Assembly (NCBI GenBank): GCA_035712345.1
Contig: DASTAY010000018.1
Coordinates: 1-42,537, forward strand
Direction: 5' to 3'
Source of the DNA: VRUE01 sp035712345
GTDB lineage: Bacteria > Actinomycetota > Thermoleophilia > Solirubrobacterales > 70-9
DNA: 42,537 nt
A model generated the notes under the pieces. That model was not told the origin of the DNA, did no database searches, and saw only the letters and a list, made by a program, of their open reading frames with translations. Position numbers and translations under genes: made by a program. Of the stretch, positions 7,930 to 15,354 are shown piece by piece. Each line of letters starts with the position of its first letter. Positions within the stretch are counted from its first letter, which is position 1.

Positions 7930-9221
7930 TTCCCGTCCTTTCCTGGGGCCTCGAGGATCGCCACGACGCCCTGTCCGGCGGCGGCGCAGATGCTGATCGC
8001 GCCGCGCCCGGAGCCGCGCTCGTGCAGCTCCTTGGCCAGCGAGGCGACGATCCGCCCGCCGGTCGCGGCGAAGGGGTGGCCGGCGGCGAGCGAGCCGCCG
8101 TTGACGTTGAGCTTGGCGCGGTCGATCGAGCCGAGCGGCTTCGCGCGGCCGAGCCGGTCGCGGCAGAAGCGCTCGTCCTCCCAGGCGCGCAGCGTGCAGA
8201 GCACCTGGGCGGCAAAGGCCTCGTGGATCTCGTAGAGATCGAAGTCCTGCAGGGCGAGGCCATTGCGGTCGAGCATGCGCGGCATCGCGTAGGCGGGCGC
8301 CATCAACAGGCCCTCGCGCTTGTGCACGTGGTCGATCGCCGCGGTCTGCCCGTCGACGAAGTAGGCGAGGATCGGCAGGCCACGCTCCTTGGCCCACTCC
8401 TCGCTGGCCAGTAGCACCGCGGAGGCGCCGTCGCTGAGCGGAGTCGAGTTGGCCGCGGTCATCGTCCCGTCCTCGCCGCCGAAGACCGGGCCGAGCTTGG
8501 CCAGCTTCTCGAGCGAGGAGTCCGGGCGCAGGTTCTGGTCGCGCTCCAGGCCGAGGTAGGGATTGACCAGGTCCTCCATGAAGCCGCGCTCGTAGGCGGC
8601 GGCGAGGTTGTGGTGGCTGGTCACCGCGAGCTCGTCCTGCTCGTCGCGGCCGACGCCCCACTCGGCGGCCATGATCGCGCAGTGCTCGCCCATCGAGAGG
8701 CCCGTGCGTGGCTCCTCGTTACGGGGGATCGAGGGGACGACGTGGCTGGGGCGCAGCCGCGTCAGCAGCTTCAACCGACCACTCGTCGATTTCTCCCGGT
8801 TGGCGTCGAGGAGGACCCCGCGCAGATCCTCGTTGAGGCCGATCGGCGCGTCGGAGGTGGTGTCGGCGCCGCAGGCGATGCCGGAGTCGATCTGGCCGAG
8901 GGCGATCTTGTTGGCGACGAGGATCGTCGTCTCCAGCCCCGTGCCACATGCCTGCTGCACGTCGTAGGCCGGCGTCTCGGGCGCAAGCCGCGTGCCGAGC
9001 ACGCTCTCGCGGGTCAGGTCGCGGTCGCGCGAGTGCTTCAGCACGGCGCCGCCGGCGACCTCCCCGATCGCCTCCCCGCCGAGCGCGAAGCGCTCGACCA
9101 GGCCGTCGAGGGCGGCGGTGAGCATGTCCTGGTTGGAGGCGCGCGAGTAGACCGAGTTGGAGCGCGCAAAGGGGATTCGGTTGCCGCCGACGATGGCGAC
9201 CCGACGGGGACTCTCAGTCAA
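7926..9221 (-). CDS. Acetyl-CoA acyltransferase (thiolase), FadA2/FadI type
   Basis: A 431-residue thiolase that cleaves 3-ketoacyl-CoA with CoA, the last step of the cycle encoded by this operon. The nucleophile is C92 in QQACGTGLE; the second-half catalytic elements are NVNGGSLAAGHPFAATGGR (His) and SICAAAGQG (Cys). The long loop and GLSMGEHC are typical of FadI/FadA2-type enzymes. The start is TTG at 9221, with AAAGG about 8 nt upstream; no nearby ATG is in frame. It is the first gene of the operon and its TGA overlaps the FabG ATG. It matches Rv0243 (fadA2) in the comparable mycobacterial cluster. Confidence 0.93.
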   Translation of the reverse strand: MTESPRRVAIVGGNRIPFARSNSVYSRASNQDMLTAALDGLVERFALGGEAIGEVAGGAVLKHSRDRDLTRESVLGTRLAPETPAYDVQQACGTGLETTILVANKIALGQIDSGIACGADTTSDAPIGLNEDLRGVLLDANREKSTSGRLKLLTRLRPSHVVPSIPRNEEPRTGLSMGEHCAIMAAEWGVGRDEQDELAVTSHHNLAAAYERGFMEDLVNPYLGLERDQNLRPDSSLEKLAKLGPVFGGEDGTMTAANSTPLSDGASAVLLASEEWAKERGLPILAYFVDGQTAAIDHVHKREGLLMAPAYAMPRMLDRNGLALQDFDLYEIHEAFAAQVLCTLRAWEDERFCRDRLGRAKPLGSIDRAKLNVNGGSLAAGHPFAATGGRIVASLAKELHERGSGRGAISICAAAGQGVVAILEAPGKDGK

Positions 9222-9298
9222 CGTCGATGCCTTTCGATTGGGAGTGCGAGCTGGACGTGCAGGGGCCGAGGCCTCCCGCCGCTACATAGACCGACGCA

Positions 9299-9326
9299 AC
9301 GATAACAAGACACGGATCGATGTCAA
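9299..9326 (-). promoter_or_regulatory. Predicted promoter of the fatty-acid operon
   Basis: On the minus strand TTGACA (9326-9321) and TATCGT (9304-9299) are 16 bp apart, a near-consensus housekeeping promoter. It would start RNA near 9292 and leave a leader of about 70 nt before the thiolase TTG start. It is the clearest -35/-10 pair in the window. No obvious palindromic operator overlaps it. Confidence 0.6.
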
Positions 9327-9412
9327 GATTACTGTGATCGGTCGCACAGGAGCTTGAAATCGTTCACGGGGTATGCTCTCGGACCTCTATAGGTACCGAG
9401 AGGGGAGACGGT

Positions 9413-9805
9413 ATGAGGGTGAAGGCAGCCTGCGCGAGCATGGCGATGTTCCTGTGTCTTGCGGCCACGGCTCAGGCGTTCGTCTGGCACCTGGGGGCCG
9501 GCCAGGCGAAGCACGCCACGAAGGAATTCGCCGCGGCGACCTGCAAGAGCGAACGTCGCTGCGTCGCCTACGGTCCGTGTAAGCGCGCGTCTGAGAGCCG
9601 GGTCGACTGCGCGGCGGCCTTCCTATACAAGGGAGTCAGCGAACCCGGTGACGAGGTCGCCTGCGCGATCCTGCTCCACTGGGGCGTCAACCACAACGGC
9701 GAAATCGCCCTGAAACGCCACGGCCGGCCGACCTGCCGGGCGGTCGAAACCGAACCCGAGAAGGAGTTCGGTGACGCGTTCAGCGCCTCACCGGCGCGAA
9801 CCTAG
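9413..9805 (+). CDS. Small secreted cysteine-containing protein, unknown function
   Basis: A 130-residue protein with a clear signal peptide (basic start MRVK, hydrophobic core, cleavage probably after AQA near residue 22). The mature part has six Cys, probably three disulfides (CKSERRC, GPCKR, DCAAAF, ACAILL, TCRAV), and an AFLYKGVSEPGDEVACAILLH stretch. GGGGAGA precedes the ATG. Upstream 9222-9412 is the shared divergent promoter region. Its TAG overlaps the TAG of the convergent ferredoxin gene (CTAG at 9802-9805). I do not recognise the family; an export role is all that can be said. Confidence 0.75.
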   Translation: MRVKAACASMAMFLCLAATAQAFVWHLGAGQAKHATKEFAAATCKSERRCVAYGPCKRASESRVDCAAAFLYKGVSEPGDEVACAILLHWGVNHNGEIALKRHGRPTCRAVETEPEKEFGDAFSASPART

Positions 9806-10047
9806 GACAGCTCGGTGCCGTCGTAGAGCTTCTTGACGTGCACAGTGCCGGCCGGCGCGGCTTCGATGCAGAGGCGGCAGAGGACGCACTCGTCGAGGTT
9901 CTTGGCGACGATCTCGACGCCGGAGTCGGTGGCGGCGAAGATGTCCACGGGGCAGACTTCTTCGAGCTTCTTGGCCAGCTCCGCGTCGCCGGCGACCGAG
10001 ACGTCGACCTCGACGTCGATGAAGACCTTGTCCAGCGTCTCGGCCAT
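9802..10047 (-). CDS. FixX-like ferredoxin
   Basis: An 81-residue iron-sulfur protein. The Cys arrangement C32-P...C54-x2-C57-x2-C60 (VCPVDIF, then ECVLCRLC) has the CP motif before the CxxCxxC cluster, as in FixX-type ferredoxin-like proteins, and it can ligate one [4Fe-4S]. FixX normally passes electrons with FixABC electron-transfer flavoproteins, but here the gene follows sucC/sucD-like genes, and its ATG at 10047 overlaps the SucD TGA. An electron-transfer role tied to a 2-oxoacid or acyl-CoA enzyme elsewhere is possible. No oxidoreductase partner lies in the window. Confidence 0.8.
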   Translation of the reverse strand: MAETLDKVFIDVEVDVSVAGDAELAKKLEEVCPVDIFAATDSGVEIVAKNLDECVLCRLCIEAAPAGTVHVKKLYDGTELS

Positions 10048-10964
10048 CAGACCGCTGCCCCCAGCTTCTGCTTGACCGCGTCGGGGATCTCGTCGATTCG
10101 CTCGACGACGCGGATGCCGGCGGCTTCGAGGCGCGCGATCTTCTCCGTCGCGGTGTCCTCCTTGCCCTCGACGATCGTCCCGGCGTGGCCGAAGCTCATC
10201 CCCTTCATCTCCTCGTCGTCCATGAACTTGCCCGCCATGAAGGCGACGATCGGCAGGCGGCTGTCGTTCTCCTTGACCCATTCGGAGAGCTGCGCCTCCA
10301 TGCGGCCGCCGGGCTCGGTGTAGATGACGATCGCCTGGGTCTGCTCGTCGGCCTCGAAGTAGGGCATCAGCTCGGCGTAGGTCGAGCCGATGATCGCGTC
10401 GCCGCCGATCGAGACGGCGGTGGAGACGCCGAGGCCCGCTTGGGTGAGCGAGGAGGAGATCTCCGTGGTCATCCCGCCGGAGCGGCTCATCACGCCGACC
10501 GGGCCGGGCGCGTAGGCCTTGGCCGCGTCTTTCGCCGGCCCGCCGATGCCGCCCATCTTGCAGACCTCGGGGACGATCAGGCCGAGGCAGTTGGGGCCGA
10601 TGATGCGCGCCCCGCGCATGTCGGCCAGCTCGACCATCTCGGCGACGTCGCCGCGCGGGATGCGCTCGGTGACGATCACGATCAGCTTTATGCCGTTCTC
10701 GATCGCCTCCAGCGCGGCGTCCTTGGTGAAGGCGGGGGGGACGGTGATGACCGAGCCGTCGATCGGCCCGCCGTGGTGGGCGACCGCCTGCTCGACCGTG
10801 TCGAAGACCGGCACGCCGTGGACCTCGCGGCCCTTGCGGCCGGGCGTGACGCCGCCGACGACCTTGGAGCCGTAATCGAGGCACTCGCGGGTCAGGTTGA
10901 CCGCCTCGCGCCCGGTGATCCCCTGGACGATGAAGGTGGTGTCCTTGCTCAGCAGGATGCTCAT
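10047..10964 (-). CDS. Acyl-CoA synthetase (NDP-forming) alpha subunit, SucD-like
   Basis: A 305-residue alpha subunit of the succinyl-CoA synthetase family. It shows the CoA-binding Rossmann start (FIVQGITGREA), the SRSGGMTTEI region and the phosphorylated His (H260 in SFGHAGTI). A long GGAGGGG ribosome site lies just before ATG 10964. It forms thioesters of dicarboxylic acids (succinate or a relative such as malate) with a nucleotide, together with the beta subunit encoded upstream. Because the partner is divergent at conserved positions, the substrate may not be succinate. Overlaps the ferredoxin start. Confidence 0.88.
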   Translation of the reverse strand: MSILLSKDTTFIVQGITGREAVNLTRECLDYGSKVVGGVTPGRKGREVHGVPVFDTVEQAVAHHGGPIDGSVITVPPAFTKDAALEAIENGIKLIVIVTERIPRGDVAEMVELADMRGARIIGPNCLGLIVPEVCKMGGIGGPAKDAAKAYAPGPVGVMSRSGGMTTEISSSLTQAGLGVSTAVSIGGDAIIGSTYAELMPYFEADEQTQAIVIYTEPGGRMEAQLSEWVKENDSRLPIVAFMAGKFMDDEEMKGMSFGHAGTIVEGKEDTATEKIARLEAAGIRVVERIDEIPDAVKQKLGAAV

Positions 10965-10975
10965 CTGCCCCTCCC

Positions 10976-11012
10976 GGGCACGTTTGTCGGGATATGCCTG
11001 ACAAAGGCGCCC
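10976..11012. repeat. Imperfect hairpin between sucC- and sucD-like genes
   Basis: GGGCACGTTTGTC (10976-10988) and GACAAAGGCGCCC (11000-11012) pair over 11 of 13 positions around a GGGATATGCCT loop. It fills most of the 52-bp intergenic space just upstream of the sucD ribosome site. It could tune expression between the two subunits or be another palindromic element. No second copy was noticed in the window. Confidence 0.5.
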
Positions 11013-11016
11013 GAGG

Positions 11017-12234
11017 TCATGCGGGCGCTCCCTGGATCTTGTCCACGGCGCGCCCGGCGGCCTCCCACATCGAGACCGAGCGGTCGCAGTACTCGACGCC
11101 GTAGCGGTCGAGGATCTTGAAGCCCTCGTCCTCCCAGGCGCCGGGGATGCGGAAGATCGCGATCGTCTCGCCCGGGTCCTTGCCGAGCTCGAGGCAGGCC
11201 TTGATCACGCCGCGGGCGACGATGTCGACGCGGGTGTTGGAGACGATCGACATCATCACGGCGATCTTCTCGACGCCGTCCTTTTCCAGCACCTGCTTTG
11301 CCAGGCCGCAGGCCTTGGCGACCGAGGGGTTGCCGCCGATCTCCGAGTAGTTGGCCGGCTTGCCGCCCTGGCTGCGGACCGCGTCGGTCAGCGTCAGCGA
11401 GCCGCCGCCGGCGCCGATCACGAGGCCGAGGTTGCCCTCGAAGCCGTGGTCCTTGCCTTGGATCACGCCGCGGTGGTCGGCGGCGTCGATCGCGGCGACG
11501 TTGCGCTCGAAGGCGGAGGGCTCATAGGTCTCGCGCGTGTCCTCCTCGGCGATCTCGAGCTGCTTGCGCAAGAGAACCTTCTGGCGGCCGACCGCCTCGT
11601 TCTCCATCTCCATGTGGGCGTCGAGGGCGACGAAGCTGCCGTCGGCGAGCTCGGCCAAGGGGTTGATCTCGGCCAGGGTCATGTCGTAGTCGCGGAAGAG
11701 GCGGGCGAGGCGGGCGAGGATCGGCGTCGCGCGCTGCAGCTGCTTGCCGGTGACGCCGGTCGCGGCGATCGCCTGCTTGGCCTCGAAGTCGGCGATCGGC
11801 AGCAGGTTGGAGAGGTGGCCGCGGCCGACGTGGTCGGGGTGGCTCTCGGCGACCTCCTCGATGTCGATCCCGCCCATGTCGCTGAACAGCATCAGCGGGC
11901 GCTTAGCGGTGCCGTCCCAGACGACGCTCGCGTAGTACTCCTGCTTGACCTCGGCTTTGGGGTCGACGAGGACGCCGCGCGGCATGTGGCCGTTGATCTC
12001 GAGCTGCAGGATCGCCTCGGCGTGCTCGGCGGCCTCGTCCGGCGTGTCGGCGAACTTGACGCCGCCGGCCTTCATCCGCCCGCCGCTCAGCACCTGCGAC
12101 TTGATCACGGTCGGCCCGCCGATCTCCTCGGCGGCCTTACGGGCCTCGTCGGCCGTCTTGCAGAAGCCGTACTTGGTGACGGGAATCCCCGCCAGCTCGA
12201 CGATCCTGCGTGCCTCGTACTCGTAGAAGCGCAT
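11017..12234 (-). CDS. Acyl-CoA synthetase (NDP-forming) beta subunit, SucC-like, divergent
   Basis: A 405-residue ATP-grasp beta subunit. The N-terminus (FYEYEARRIVELAGIPV) and VIKSQVLSGGRMKAGGVKFA, DMGGIDIEEVAE and LAEINPLAEL are family hallmarks. In the C-terminal flavodoxin-like domain, usual sequences are replaced: SEIGGNPS where an LD(I/V)GGGA-type turn is expected, and SIVSNTRVD in place of an IFGGITRCD-type loop. These positions surround the phosphate and acyl site, so a different acid substrate (for example malate or a methyl-branched dicarboxylate) is possible. The ATG at 12234 is chosen from family alignment. It lies 14 bp downstream of pabC. Confidence 0.85.
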   Translation of the reverse strand: MRFYEYEARRIVELAGIPVTKYGFCKTADEARKAAEEIGGPTVIKSQVLSGGRMKAGGVKFADTPDEAAEHAEAILQLEINGHMPRGVLVDPKAEVKQEYYASVVWDGTAKRPLMLFSDMGGIDIEEVAESHPDHVGRGHLSNLLPIADFEAKQAIAATGVTGKQLQRATPILARLARLFRDYDMTLAEINPLAELADGSFVALDAHMEMENEAVGRQKVLLRKQLEIAEEDTRETYEPSAFERNVAAIDAADHRGVIQGKDHGFEGNLGLVIGAGGGSLTLTDAVRSQGGKPANYSEIGGNPSVAKACGLAKQVLEKDGVEKIAVMMSIVSNTRVDIVARGVIKACLELGKDPGETIAIFRIPGAWEDEGFKILDRYGVEYCDRSVSMWEAAGRAVDKIQGAPA

Positions 12235-12248
12235 CGCGGCGCGGGACC

Positions 12249-13067
12249 TTATCCAAATGACGCGGTGGTCTTCAGGCCGGTCCAGGCGTGCCGCAGCCCT
12301 GCGGCAAGGCGCGCAGCGATCTCGCCGCCACCGGCGAGGGCAACGCCGTCGAGCGACACGGCGGGCTCGATGCCGCGCACCGAGCCGGTCAGGAAGACCT
12401 CGTCGGCGGCGAGCAGGTCGTCGCGAGGGAGGACGGGCTCGCGCGCCTCGATGCCGAGGGCGCCTGCGAGCTCGAGCACCCTCATGCGTGTGACGCCGGG
12501 CAGGATGCGCCCGTCGGCCGGCGGGGTGAGAAGCGCGCCGTCCCGCACGGCGAAGACGTTGGCGCGTGAGGCCTCGAGCGCGGAGCCGTCCTCGTCGACG
12601 ATCAGCGGCAGGGCGTCGCTCGGCAGCCTCGCCTGGGCCTCGTCGAGCAGCGAGCGATCGACCCACTTGTGAGCGCCGAGCCCCCCCGGAAGCGGCACGC
12701 TCAGAAGCGAGACGGCGTCGCTGGTCACTTTGCCCCCGTTTTCGGTGGCAAAGTGACCAGTCGCTGGGCGGCGCTCCGCGGTGACGCTCAATTCGCCCCG
12801 CCCGGGCGCCACCGTAATTCGCAGCGCCTCGACAGACGTGCCCGTAGATAGAGGCCCATCTGGGCCTCTATCTACGGGCACGTCGAGGCGCGGGAGGGTG
12901 AGGTCGGGGTAGAGCGCCGCGAGGCTCGCGCGCAGGCGGGCGAGGTGGGCGGCGAGCTCCACCGGGCGGCCGTCGCGGACGAGCAACGTCTCGAAGACGC
13001 CCTGGGCCGGGTCGGGCCGTCGGGTCGACGGGACAGATCGCGAGACGGACACCGGCACGGCGGCCAT
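12249..13067 (-). CDS. pabC: Class IV aminotransferase, probable 4-amino-4-deoxychorismate lyase
   Basis: A 272-residue PLP fold-type IV protein. Markers are GVFETLLVRDGRPVELAAHL at residues 23-42, the PLP-binding Lys K134 in GAHKWVDRS, EASRANVFAV and ILPGVTRMRVLEL. The N-terminus is short, lacking the usual DRG-GDG lead-in before GVFET. It releases p-aminobenzoate and pyruvate from aminodeoxychorismate for folate synthesis; divergence from pabAB across a 40-bp gap supports this over a branched-chain aminotransferase. ATG 13067 has GAGG at good spacing. Residues 62-78 and 103-116 are encoded by two palindromic insertions that leave the frame open, in surface-exposed regions of the N-terminal domain by position. 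Confidence 0.85.
   Translation of the reverse strand: MAAVPVSVSRSVPSTRRPDPAQGVFETLLVRDGRPVELAAHLARLRASLAALYPDLTLPRLDVPVDRGPDGPLSTGTSVEALRITVAPGRGELSVTAERRPATGHFATENGGKVTSDAVSLLSVPLPGGLGAHKWVDRSLLDEAQARLPSDALPLIVDEDGSALEASRANVFAVRDGALLTPPADGRILPGVTRMRVLELAGALGIEAREPVLPRDDLLAADEVFLTGSVRGIEPAVSLDGVALAGGGEIAARLAAGLRHAWTGLKTTASFG
12721..12760. repeat. 40-bp palindrome in frame inside pabC
   Basis: CTGGTCACTTTGCC (12721-12734) and GGCAAAGTGACCAG (12747-12760) are perfect 14-bp arms around a 12-nt loop. Read on the minus strand it encodes TGHFATENGGKVTS, residues about 103-116 of PabC, a segment without counterpart in the family as I know it. The sequence is unrelated to the 45-bp element. Confidence 0.85.
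12835..12884. repeat. 50-bp near-perfect palindrome in frame inside pabC
   Basis: Arms 12835-12858 and 12861-12884 are 24 bp, fully complementary, with a 2-nt loop (TC). Outside, GCGCCTCGA and TCGAGGCGC continue the pairing after a small bulge. The minus strand encodes DVPVDRGPDGPLSTGTS, residues about 62-78 of PabC. The arm order CCCGTAGATAGAGG resembles the CCGTAGAGG start of the 45-bp element, which hints at a shared family. Confidence 0.9.
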
Positions 13068-13107
13068 TGTGGCAACCTCGAGCCGATCCGCCCCAGCGAG
13101 GCGATCG

Positions 13108-15354
13108 TTGAAGACGCTGCTGATCGACAACTACGACTCCTTCACCTACAACCTCTTCCATCTACTGGCGGAGGTGAACGGCGAGGAGCCCGCGGTCGTC
13201 CGCAACGACGAGACGACATGGACGGAGCTGGCGGAACGGGAGTTCGACAACGTCGTCATCTCTCCAGGGCCCGGCCGGCCCGAGCGGATCGGCGACTTCG
13301 GCGTCTGCGCCGACGCGATCCGCCACTCGACCGTACCCCTGCTCGGCGTCTGCATCGGCCACCAGGGCATCGGCGTCCTGCACGGCGCCAGGATCGTCGC
13401 TGCGCCGGAGCCCGTGCACGGGCGACTCAGCGCAGTCCTCCACGACGACTCCGGCCTCTTCGCCGGCATTCCGCGCGCGTTCCAGGCCGTCCGCTACCAC
13501 TCGCTCTGCGTCGAGCAACCGCTCCCCAGCGAGCTGCGCGGCATCGCCTGGACCAGCGACGGCGTGCTGATGGGGTTGGAACATCGCGAGCGCCCGCTCT
13601 GGGGCGTCCAATTCCACCCCGAGTCGGTTTGCGCGGAACACGGGCGGCGGCTGCTGGAGAACTTCCGGGATTTGAGCGGGGGATTCTCGGAACGGCCAGG
13701 CGCCCCGCGGGAGGGGGGGCGGGGTGTCCCTCCAGCGCAGCGGCGTCCTGTTTTTCGCCCTATGGGACCCCGGATGACCGCCGCTGACTCCCCTGGCGAA
13801 AAACCCAGCAAGCAGGAGGGACACCCCGCCCCCCCTTCGCTGCGGCTTTTGGTGAAGCGACTCGAGCATCCGATTGACCCCGAGCGGGCCTTCGTCAGCA
13901 TGTACGGCGAGAGCGAGAAGGCGTTTTGGCTCGACAGCAGTCGCAGCGGCGCGGGGGCGCGCTTCTCCTTCATGGGCGACGACCGCGGCCCATTGGGAGC
14001 GGCGATCTCCTACGACGTCGGCGCGGGAGAGGTACGGATCGAGCGCGGCGGGGAGGTCGAGCTGCGCCGGGAATCGATCTTCGACTACCTGGCCGCCGAG
14101 CTGTCGCGGCCGGAGCCCACCTCGCCCGAGCTGCCCTTCGAGTTTCGCTGCGGCTTCGCCGGCTGGCTCGGCTACGAGCTGAAGGCCGAGTGCGGGGGGG
14201 AGGCGGCGCACGAGTCACCCCTGCCCGACGCCGCCTTCCTCTTCGCCGATCGCGTCCTCGGCTTCGACCACGCAGAGCGACGCACCTATCTGCTCGCGCT
14301 CACCGGGCCGGGCGAGGAGATGGAGGCAAGGCGCTGGCTCGCGACGACGGCCGAGCGACTCGAATCGCTGCCGACCGGGCAACGCGAGGTTCCTTTCGGA
14401 CCCGGTGCGACTGAAACGAACCGCGCGGAGGCGCTGCGACTCTCCCGGTCGCCCCGGCGCTACCTGGAGGAGATCGCGGAGTGCAAACGGCTGTTGGCGG
14501 AGGGGGAGACCTATGAGGTCTGCCTGACCAACGCGGTGCTGGCCGACCTGTCGTCCGGGGGCGACGCCGAGACCCCCGACCCGCTGGCGCTCTATCGCGC
14601 GCTACGGCGCGTCAACCCCGCGCCGTTCTCCGCCTACCTCCGCTTCGGCGACGCCGCCGTGCTCAGCTCCTCGCCCGAGCGCTTCCTGCGCGTCGGTCGC
14701 GATCGCTGGGCGGAGGCGAAGCCGATCAAGGGGACGAGCCGCCGCGGCGAGGCCCCGGCGGAGGACGTCCGCCTCGCCGAGCGGCTACGCCACGACGAGA
14801 AGAACCGCGCCGAGAACCTGATGATCGCCGATCTCTTGCGCAACGACCTCGGCTCGGTCTGCGAGGTCGGCACCGTCCACGCGCCGGAGCTGATGCAGGT
14901 CGAGACCTTCGAGACCGTGCATCAGCTCGTCACCACGGTGCGCGGGCTGCTGCGCGAGGGCCTCGGGCCGCTCGACTGCGTCCGCGCCTGCTTCCCGCCG
15001 GGCTCGATGACCGGCGCGCCGAAGCGCCGCACGATGGAGATCATCGACCGCCTCGAGGGAGAAGCGCGCGGTCCCTACTCCGGAGCGATCGGCTGGCTCG
15101 GCCTCGGCGGCGCCTGCGACCTCAGCGTCGCGATCCGCACGATCGTGCTCGACGGCGACTCGGCCCGGGTCGGGGCGGGCGGGGCGATCGTCGCCCTCTC
15201 CGACGCCGAGGAGGAGTACGAGGAGATGCTGCTCAAGGCGAGCGCTGCGGCCCGGGCGCTCGGCTACAGCCGGACGAGCCTCTCCGACTCGATCTCGCGG
15301 GTGACGCCGCGGAAGTCGATCGTCAGCGGCGCCGTGGCGGCGACCTCGCCGTAG
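13108..15354 (+). CDS. pabAB: Aminodeoxychorismate synthase, PabA-PabB fusion
   Basis: A 748-residue fusion. Residues 1-195 are a class I glutamine amidotransferase: C82 in GVCIGHQG, H170 and E172 in GVQFHPESV, producing ammonia. Residues about 250-720 are the chorismate-binding component: PIKGTSRRG, the PabB-type Lys variant of the PIxGT motif, NLMIADLLRNDLG, PPGSMTGAPKRR and YSGAIGWLGLGG. It makes 4-amino-4-deoxychorismate for folate, partnered with divergent pabC. The TTG at 13108 is chosen because GAGG lies 6 nt upstream and PabA homology starts at once; an upstream GTG (13069) would add an unrelated tail. The linker carries a 125-bp palindrome. The last 30 codons lie antisense to the next gene and appear to be a read-through extension. 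Confidence 0.92.
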   Translation: MKTLLIDNYDSFTYNLFHLLAEVNGEEPAVVRNDETTWTELAEREFDNVVISPGPGRPERIGDFGVCADAIRHSTVPLLGVCIGHQGIGVLHGARIVAAPEPVHGRLSAVLHDDSGLFAGIPRAFQAVRYHSLCVEQPLPSELRGIAWTSDGVLMGLEHRERPLWGVQFHPESVCAEHGRRLLENFRDLSGGFSERPGAPREGGRGVPPAQRRPVFRPMGPRMTAADSPGEKPSKQEGHPAPPSLRLLVKRLEHPIDPERAFVSMYGESEKAFWLDSSRSGAGARFSFMGDDRGPLGAAISYDVGAGEVRIERGGEVELRRESIFDYLAAELSRPEPTSPELPFEFRCGFAGWLGYELKAECGGEAAHESPLPDAAFLFADRVLGFDHAERRTYLLALTGPGEEMEARRWLATTAERLESLPTGQREVPFGPGATETNRAEALRLSRSPRRYLEEIAECKRLLAEGETYEVCLTNAVLADLSSGGDAETPDPLALYRALRRVNPAPFSAYLRFGDAAVLSSSPERFLRVGRDRWAEAKPIKGTSRRGEAPAEDVRLAERLRHDEKNRAENLMIADLLRNDLGSVCEVGTVHAPELMQVETFETVHQLVTTVRGLLREGLGPLDCVRACFPPGSMTGAPKRRTMEIIDRLEGEARGPYSGAIGWLGLGGACDLSVAIRTIVLDGDSARVGAGGAIVALSDAEEEYEEMLLKASAAARALGYSRTSLSDSISRVTPRKSIVSGAVAATSP
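13712..13836. repeat. 125-bp nested palindrome inside the PabA-PabB linker
   Basis: Perfect 22-bp outer arms (13712-13733 and 13815-13836) enclose perfect 10-bp inner arms GTTTTTCGCC (13750-13759) and GGCGAAAAAC (13795-13804). The loop contains GTCAGCGGC on the minus strand (13788-13780), resembling GTCAGCAGC (2995-3003) in the loop of the element at 2938-3052, which also has TTTTTCG/CGAAAAA inner arms. The element encodes about 42 residues of the inter-domain linker and contains no in-frame stop. Confidence 0.85.

Noticed and set aside
9802..9805. CTAG shared by overlapping stop codons (also 27423-27426)
   Set aside because: The TAG stops of convergent genes share four bases in both places; this is a common compact arrangement and needs no special explanation.
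13069..13107. Upstream GTG start (13069) of pabAB
   Set aside because: It adds residues unrelated to the family, nearly touches the pabC start, and TTG 13108 has a ribosome site and PabA homology from its first residues.
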